In this document: positions 58,176 through 64,000 of the stretch, in pieces
How the letters are laid out: every line of letters begins with the position of its first letter
How positions within the stretch are numbered: position 1 is the stretch's first letter
NCBI GenBank assembly: GCA_026122225.1
Contig: JANEZZ010001513.1
Coordinates: 2,508,001-2,572,000, forward strand
Source: Heloderma charlesbogerti
Lineage: Eukaryota > Chordata > Lepidosauria > Squamata > Helodermatidae
Reading direction: 5' to 3'
DNA length: 64,000 nucleotides
Program-made: the position numbers and the translations under genes
The notes under the pieces: model-generated
What the model was told of the DNA's origin: nothing
The model's input: only the letters and a program-made list of their open reading frames with translations
The model's database searches: none

Positions 58176-58922
58176 AAACCAAAAGAGAATATGTTCTTAA
58201 GTGTCAGAAAAAGCTTTAATGAGCCCAACACATTTCGGAAACAGGTTTGCTTCATCAGGGCTTGCAAATAAAATTTTGTTGTAAAACATTACAAACATTT
58301 TAAAACCATGCTAAAAACTGTAATATATGTACACAAAATTAGAACAACACATTTTAACAACTGCATCCAAAGTTCCTATTGATGATAAAGCATAACCATT
58401 AAAAGTTATGTTAGATACATGTTCTTGTTTGTGCATCCACCTGCTAGTGTATAAAAAGCACTGACACAAATGTTAATGCAAAGCCCTTCCAATTCATAAA
58501 ACTGCTTACTAACATATCAGGGTAAAATGAAATGCAGTTGCCTCCCTTGGCTATTAAAACAACCCATTCCATTAACACAAAACCTTTGTAGCCTTACTGT
58601 TACATTCCTCTGCAAAGATATTTTCACCAGTTATTTATATCCCTTTACTCACCCACTTGTATATCTCAAGAAAGCTTGCTGATGCTTCCTCTGTTTTGAA
58701 TGGCTCAAGAGTCAGGGAAGACTTACCTTGGTCTGATAATCCCAAGGTGGCTGCAGCTGAATGGGGGCAATACCATTTCATTGCAGAGGAGATTTTGTTC
58801 TTTTTGCCTCTTCTGATGAAGGAGTCCAACAACATCTGGAGGTCCACAGTTTCTCCAGCCCTGTTCTACTTCCTTCTACTTCCATTTTTTGTGCTCAGGC
58901 CATTTCCCCTCTCAACCAGATG
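58176..58922. other. Noncoding sequence
   Basis: No gene or recognised repeat. Confidence 0.35.
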
Positions 58923-58930
58923 GTCCAGGT

Positions 58931-59132
58931 CAGTGGAGACTGGTGGCTCCAATGTCAGTGGGTGCTGAATCCACTCTGGACTCTCAGTCAGAACCAGTAA
59001 GAACTCCAAAGGAGCTATACACCTTGGACAACTCCTTTAGAGTTCTGGCTGAAACTTGGAGCAGATTCAGGAAACCTGAAACCTGGAGCACATTCACTGC
59101 CCCACTGACGTTGGAGCCACCAGCCTCTACTG
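58931..59132. mobile_element. hAT-type MITE
   Basis: 202 bp. CAGTGGAGACTGGTGGCTCC at the left is matched inverted by GGAGCCACCAGCCTCTACTG at the right, and CAATGTCAGTGGG / CCCACTGACGTTG continue the arms. Flanks GTCCAGGT (58923-58930) and GTCCAGGC (59133-59140) are an 8-bp duplication with one change. Confidence 0.87.
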
Positions 59133-60359
59133 GTCCAGGCCCCATTCATCTCCCACTCCCAATCATGTTTCCATCTCATTTCTGCTTCCCCAGAGACAGG
59201 CTGCTTTTGTGATCAATATCCCTCTCAGCCTTGCTACCACCACCACATGTTGTCAAACATATTACCTGTCTAGATCAGTATCTGCCTGAGGAAATCACCT
59301 CATCCCAAAATGGTCTCTTTTCCTGGATCTTAGTTTGCCCCAAAATAGAGGAATATAACCCTTGAGCCAAAGGAAAACTGTACTTGGTATGTAGTTTCAA
59401 AGCATTATTCACACACACACACACACACACTGATGCATAGAACACCTAAGTAACCGTTTTGCTTTCCTATCTAACTTTTCTTACTGTATCTAGCACCAGA
59501 CAGATTTACTCTACTTATCTCACCAATGCTTCAGTCCTGTCTGAGAGGGTGATCAAGACTCTCTAGTAGGTGGGTCAATGGTGGTCAAAAACAGAAACAG
59601 AGAGATGGGGTTTGGCAGCCCTCTGCATCATGGCTTTTCTTCTCTCACTGGCCAGAGATGAGATGGAATTTATACTCTCAGTCTGTTGGATAGCCACAGA
59701 GTCCCTCCCCTGACTACCTTTGATCTTCCATATGATGCATGTTCTGAAGAGATAATGCTGCAGGTGCAAGATAGAGGATGCTGGAGGACCTCCACCCATA
59801 TCAGAAGGAGAAAACATTGGATCCATTCCAAGCTGTATTGGATGTATGTCAAGCTGCCTTATGTAACTAAAAACCTCATTTAATCTCTAGAAGTCCTCTA
59901 CTACATTCAAGTTTTCCTAAGTTCCTAATACTACTTAACAAGCTTTCCAAGAAAAGTCTCGTAAAATATTCACTTAAAGTCTCCTAAAACATTTGCTTAA
60001 AATGTCCCCTGCTCTCTGAAGATCAGTTAGGCACAAGACCACAACCTATCAAGTGAGCATGTCATACACAGCAAAAAAAGAAAAGAAAAAGCCTTGAAGT
60101 TTTCCATCTTTCAAGGACTTTCCTGAACACCACAGATTGTGAAGTCTCCCATAGTTAAAGGATATCTCCAAATGCTATAAGGTTGTTGTGGGCAAAACTC
60201 CTCCCCCTCTTCCTTGGACCACATGGCGGCAGCAGAAGTGGCAGAGACACTCCAGGTGTGCATCACTGATGCCACATGGGGAGGTCGATTGCCAGTAAGG
60301 CTCATCCCCCTATTGGAAAGGCTAGGTCAAAGAGATGTGTCTTAACATATTTTCTAAAA
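59133..60359. other. Noncoding sequence
   Basis: No gene recognised. (CA)n at 59410-59430. Confidence 0.4.
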
Positions 60360-60625
60360 ATGAAGAGAGTGGGAGCCAATCGTGGTTCTTGGGGGAGTGC
60401 ATTTCATAGCTTGGGAATGACACAGGAGAAAACCTGACAAACAGGCCTCTGAGGGCAGCAGTGTCCCCTGGAGAGCCTCTCCTGTAGATCTTAATGAACA
60501 GACAGACTCATAAAAAGACAGGTGGGCTCTGAGCCATGGCAATGCTTTCAGGGCTTTAAAGGTTAAATCCAGCACCTTGAATTGAGCCTGAAAAACTATG
60601 GCAACCAGTCCAGTAGGGTTGGATG
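60360..60625 (-). mobile_element. L2-type LINE C-terminal remnant
   Basis: Plus strand shows GGGGGAGTGCATTTCATAGC, TTTCAGGGCTTTAAAGGTTA, CACCTTGAATTGAGCCTGAA, the complement of the L2 FKVLxLTFKTL region seen at 30350-30400. Confidence 0.65.
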
Positions 60626-60889
60626 CCTACTGTAATGTATTGCATTGTAGTCTACTGTATGTCTAGGGTTGGATGTCTATTTACATGAAAGTAATTATTT
60701 CTAAATTTTCATCTATACATATAAATTAGCAAATGCAAATGTTATTCAAATCTGTGCATTTCCTCTTTTTAGTGATGTGTGCCCCAACTTCCATACTCCC
60801 ATCACTAGAAAGAGCCTTCATTAAGCTAAGAGTCATTTTTCCTTCCTCCAGTTTCCATTCCAGGCTTCCATTTCAGTCAGCAGTAGTCA

Positions 60890-61205
60890 CATGACACAAG
60901 GGTGGTTAATAAGACACAGTGACTTGTTAACCACCTCTGTGTGTGCCAGTCACACGGTGGCTGATTTCCCTAATTATTCCTGCTGGGCGTGGGTTGTCTT
61001 GACATCCAAACCCAGCAAAGGCAGGTGGCTGGGGTGGTTCACAAGCCACGCAGAACCCACAGTCTGTTGTAGGGTTGCTAGGTGGTTTGTTAAGAAGCTA
61101 TCCTTGCCATGTTCAGAGAACACGAGAAGCCATGACCAGCGCGGGAAATCAGCCACTGTGGCTTACTAACCACCCTCATATTGTGCAAACGGGGCCGGCA
61201 TTACA
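60890..61205. repeat. Possible MITE with GTGGTTAA/TTAACCAC-type inverted motifs
   Basis: AGGGTGGTTAATAAGACACA at the left and TTACTAACCACCCTCATATT at the right are inverted; GGTGGCTGATTTCCC / GGGAAATCAGCCACTGTGG lie further in. Confidence 0.65.
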
Positions 61206-61489
61206 GGCAGTTTCCCCCATCTTGGAGGTAGGAAAGCCAAAGAAGAAAATAAAATATAAAATAGAAGCAAAGCTGCAGAATGATGCTTGAAGTGGAGAAC
61301 TTTATTAAAAGATGCAATAAGCTCAATCCATGTCAGTACATTGCTTTCTTCTATCCCACTTATTGTGGGTATTTTGAATCTTTTAATGCATTTCTGTACT
61401 CCAAGCATCATTTTGTGTCCACCTCTTTTTGCTGCCACCACACAAGAGTTCCACCTTAAAAGCATTGCTTTTAATATGGTAGCCTTGGC

Positions 61490-61790
61490 AGAAAGGTAAT
61501 TACTTATTATGAAGCCATGTATGGAGTAGAATAGAATATAGAGTTAATTAATCAGACCCTACACCTGACGTGCCCTGACCATAAATTATCTTAATTATAT
61601 ACTGGTGAATGATCTTGGGATTCACTTCAGATAAATTTCCGCACTGATATTTTACATGTCTGTTTTGTTTAAGAGACTCACAAGTGAATTAGATTACCAT
61701 TCTCAGCATATTAGCATGCAGCGCTTTGTTTTTCTCTCGGGCCTTTCGCTGCTAGAACACCTAAAAAGTGCAAAAGAGAATCTCAGCTTT
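61490..61790. other. Candidate conserved noncoding element
   Basis: Unique, with TAATTACTTATTATG, TTAATTAATCAG and TTAATTATATAC cores and a GCATGCAGCGCTTTG stretch. No repeat signature. Selected by texture only. Confidence 0.28.
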
Positions 61791-63040
61791 CATTTTGAGG
61801 AGGGAAAAGAAAATACCTGAAAGTTTGTCTAGGAAAAAAAGTTGATTCACACAGAACTGGCCTGACAGCATATCCTCTGAGTGTTTCTTTTAAAGGCCAT
61901 TGGTTATTTGCACTTACCTCACAGCCACCAAGGACTATGCTCATCAGATATGATAGCTTGATATGGTGTCTGTGGCTCTCTTTTTCTGCCTTAGAGTTTT
62001 TAGAGCTCTTGAGATGCCTGGAAAATCTCAACCTAAATGCCACTGAAAGCAAGAAAAGGCATGATTATATTTCATTGAGAACACAAGACACTTTCTGCTA
62101 GAAAAGTTGGGGTTGGGAGCAGGGAAGAGAATCCTGAAAACCCTTGTAATGAGGAGGGGGTACATGGTGTGGATCAGGTGAGTAAGAGACATATCAGCCA
62201 AGGGATATTTGCTCTTCATGAAGTTCGGTCAGTTCAGACCTTAAATACTGCAAAACAGCTCTCTTAGCTTAGAAGGTCCCATGATAGAACTAAGTATTTG
62301 GATGATCTGATTCACCCAGTGCATTTACTGGGTTATGTTTTTATGTGATACCTTCAGCTGGGGTGAACAGTTGCTCTAGCAAGGTACTGTGGTGTGACAG
62401 GTTGGCAGAGGGAATCTGCCCTCATCAGATTGAGGGTTTGGTCCCTTCCTTTTGAATGTCCCTTGTTCAGTGGCATTAGAGCCAGATTTATAGCTGGTAT
62501 CCTAGGATCTCATTAATTTGCTTCAAATGTAGAAACAATCTTTTATCTGCTATCAGACCCAGATGTGGCAACTACCTATAGAATATCAGTGCTTGCATTG
62601 TTATCAAAGAAAATCAGAGCAAACTTTGTTGGTATGTTGGGGGAACCTGGAGCCTAGGGTTCACACTGTAGTGGAAACACTTTCCTCTTTTTTTTCTTTT
62701 TCTCCTTCCCAGCTATTTGTATTTTTGAAAAAAGGCGGGATATAAATGCAATAATAAATAATAAATAAATATTATCATAGCCTTTGGTTTATACAATAAA
62801 ATGGGTATGGTAAGAGACAAAGAAGAGGAACAGTTTCTGCTGAACAAACCCAGCAAAGGAATTTTCCTTTAATCAGTAGGATGTGTCTGTCTTCACCTGA
62901 CAGAGTTTCAAACACCACTATGCTTGGATGAACCAACACCCAGCTGTGGTTGGCATAGGCAATGTACACAGATCACTTGTACAATGTACATATGTAGATC
63001 CTACATCATTACTGATGTAGTTTACCTACAGTTGAAGACA
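61791..63040. other. Noncoding sequence
   Basis: No gene; an L2-type 3' tail GGCGGGATATAAATGCAATA plus AATAAATA repeats lies at 62732-62772. Confidence 0.45.
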
Positions 63041-63047
63041 AGGAATG

Positions 63048-63290
63048 GTACCTAACTTGTATCCCTCTGCCAATAGACGGTATCTGTCAGTGGAACAGGG
63101 ATGGGGGCAATTTTTGGCAATTCCCCCTCCTCCCTGTAGCTCCCCCGAAATCTGCTTCAGAAGGTTGAAGGATCCTCCAGAACCGATTCTCTGTGCACAG
63201 GGGGTTGCTTGGGAAAAGGTAATTTGCCCCCCACTCTGTCCCATTGATGCACACCTTTTGTCAGCAGAGGGACACTTGTTGGATACCACC
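63048..63290. repeat. Possible MITE
   Basis: TGTATCCCTCTGCCAATAGA with AGGGATGGGGGCAATTT at the left is loosely mirrored by AAATTTGCCCCC-like AATTTGCCCCCCACTC and TCAGCAGAGGGACACTTGTT at the right. Confidence 0.45.
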
Positions 63291-63489
63291 CAACGCAACA
63301 TGTTGTTGTGTTGCTGCTGCTGCTGCTTTATTAAGTTGCAATCCCATACTCACTTACCTGGAAGAAAGTCTCATTAAACTCAGTTGCACCTACTTCTGAG
63401 TAAGCACATATACTTGCACTGTTAGCAGTATTAGTTTTATCAGTAGTGGTAGTTTTTCTGAGGTAGTTCTATTATTATTATTGTATTAT

Positions 63490-63825
63490 TATTAGATATT
63501 TAAAGAGTTATATCCTACCTTTCTATTTTAAACAGTTCTCAGAATGGCTAACAAGTGCCAGTTCAAACAATAAAAGCAACAATACAAATAAACACATAAA
63601 ACAGCTGCAGGGCTAATAAAACAACACCACTTGTTAATATTAAAAGCTTGGGTAAGCAGACTCGACTTAGCCTGGCATCTAAAAAATAGCAATGTTGGGG
63701 CCATACATATCTCCCTGTAGAGGGAAATCCATTGTTAGGGCATCACCAGAGAAAAAGCTGTTTCACCAGTAGCCACTTGCCTCACTTCTGGAGGGGCAGC
63801 AGCAGAACAGCCTCAGAAGAATATC
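63490..63825 (-). mobile_element. L2-type LINE 3' part
   Basis: Plus strand has the complement of an L2 3' end (TATCCTACCTTTCTATTTTA), TAAAAGCTTGGGTAAGCAGA, GCCTGGCATCTAAAAAATAG and GAAATCCATTGTTAGGGCA, the L2 C-terminal region in reverse. Confidence 0.6.
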
Positions 63826-63828
63826 TTA

Positions 63829-63962
63829 GAGTGCAATCTTATGCATGTTTATACAGAAAAAAAGCCCTTCAACTCCCAGCATGCCCCAGGCAGCCATGTG
63901 GGTTGGGGGAGGCTGGGAGACACAGGACTTTTTTCTGTCTAAACATGCATAGGATTGTGTCC
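63829..63962. mobile_element. Harbinger-like MITE (134 bp, TTA target)
   Basis: GAGTGCAATCTTATGCATGT and ACATGCATAGGATTGTGTCC are inverted ends; CAACTCCCAGCATGCC and GGCTGGGAG lie inside. TTA flanks both sides (63826-63828 and 63963-63965). Same family as 51353-51436. Confidence 0.85.
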
Positions 63963-64000
63963 TTAATCATATAAGAATATAGAGGAGGTGGCAGTCTTTC

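Noticed and set aside
1..64000. Endogenous retrovirus or LTR element
   Set aside because: No paired LTRs, primer-binding site or gag/pol/env motifs were seen; all RT sequences are non-LTR types.

Overview
The window is vertebrate nuclear DNA, almost certainly from a squamate reptile (lizard-type). The evidence is the repeat mix: BovB (RTE-clade) LINEs in several copies with intact target-site duplications, L2 and CR1/L3 LINEs, an L1 ORF1 fragment, a Tc1-type DNA transposon, tRNA-derived SINEs, and many small inverted-repeat (MITE-like) elements. There is no bacterial gene organisation, no operon and no CRISPR array. BovB also occurs in ruminants, but abundant CR1/L3 and L2, the Tc1 copy and the MITE families point to a reptile. 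The species cannot be named from the sequence.

Only one host coding segment is supported. A 61-bp exon at 53867-53927 on the + strand has a polypyrimidine tract, an AG acceptor and a GTAAGT donor, and encodes the last membrane segment of an NKAIN-family protein (best remembered match NKAIN3). The rest of the window is therefore read as intron of a very large NKAIN gene: about 53.9 kb before the exon and 10 kb after it.

Layout. 1-1160 is unique AT-rich sequence. 1161-4480 holds a nearly full-length BovB on the minus strand followed by a short BovB 3' piece on the plus strand. 5.4-7.6 kb has CR1 remnants, SINE pieces and a MITE. 8181-9944 is a Tc1-like transposon with 225-bp inverted repeats and a dead transposase carrying a 109-bp tandem duplication. 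10-13.2 kb has a SINE, L2 and L3 remnants and a hAT-type MITE with a perfect 8-bp target duplication. 13.67-16.03 kb is a strikingly C-rich, G-poor block unlike anything else here. 16.7-19.2 kb has MITEs, an old duplicated repeat and a possible conserved noncoding stretch. 19.5-21.7 kb has a CR1 3' half and a 5'-truncated BovB. 22.9-29.2 kb has L3/CR1, a 43-bp triplication, small palindromes and a 530-bp inverted repeat. 29.2-31.3 kb is a rearranged L2 cluster with head-to-head 3' halves. 32-40 kb is CR1/L3, two unclassified dispersed repeats, SINEs and MITEs. 40493-43725 is a full-length BovB with perfect 12-bp target duplications. 46.5-48.6 kb is an L1 ORF1 unit with no visible ORF2. 49-64 kb has more MITEs, CR1 and L2 tails and the NKAIN exon.

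None of the transposon genes looks intact: each has a frameshift, stop, deletion or truncation. The most informative points are the NKAIN exon, the aberrant C-rich block, a 7-nt deletion shared by two BovB copies, several palindromic structures, and two or three repeat families I cannot name.
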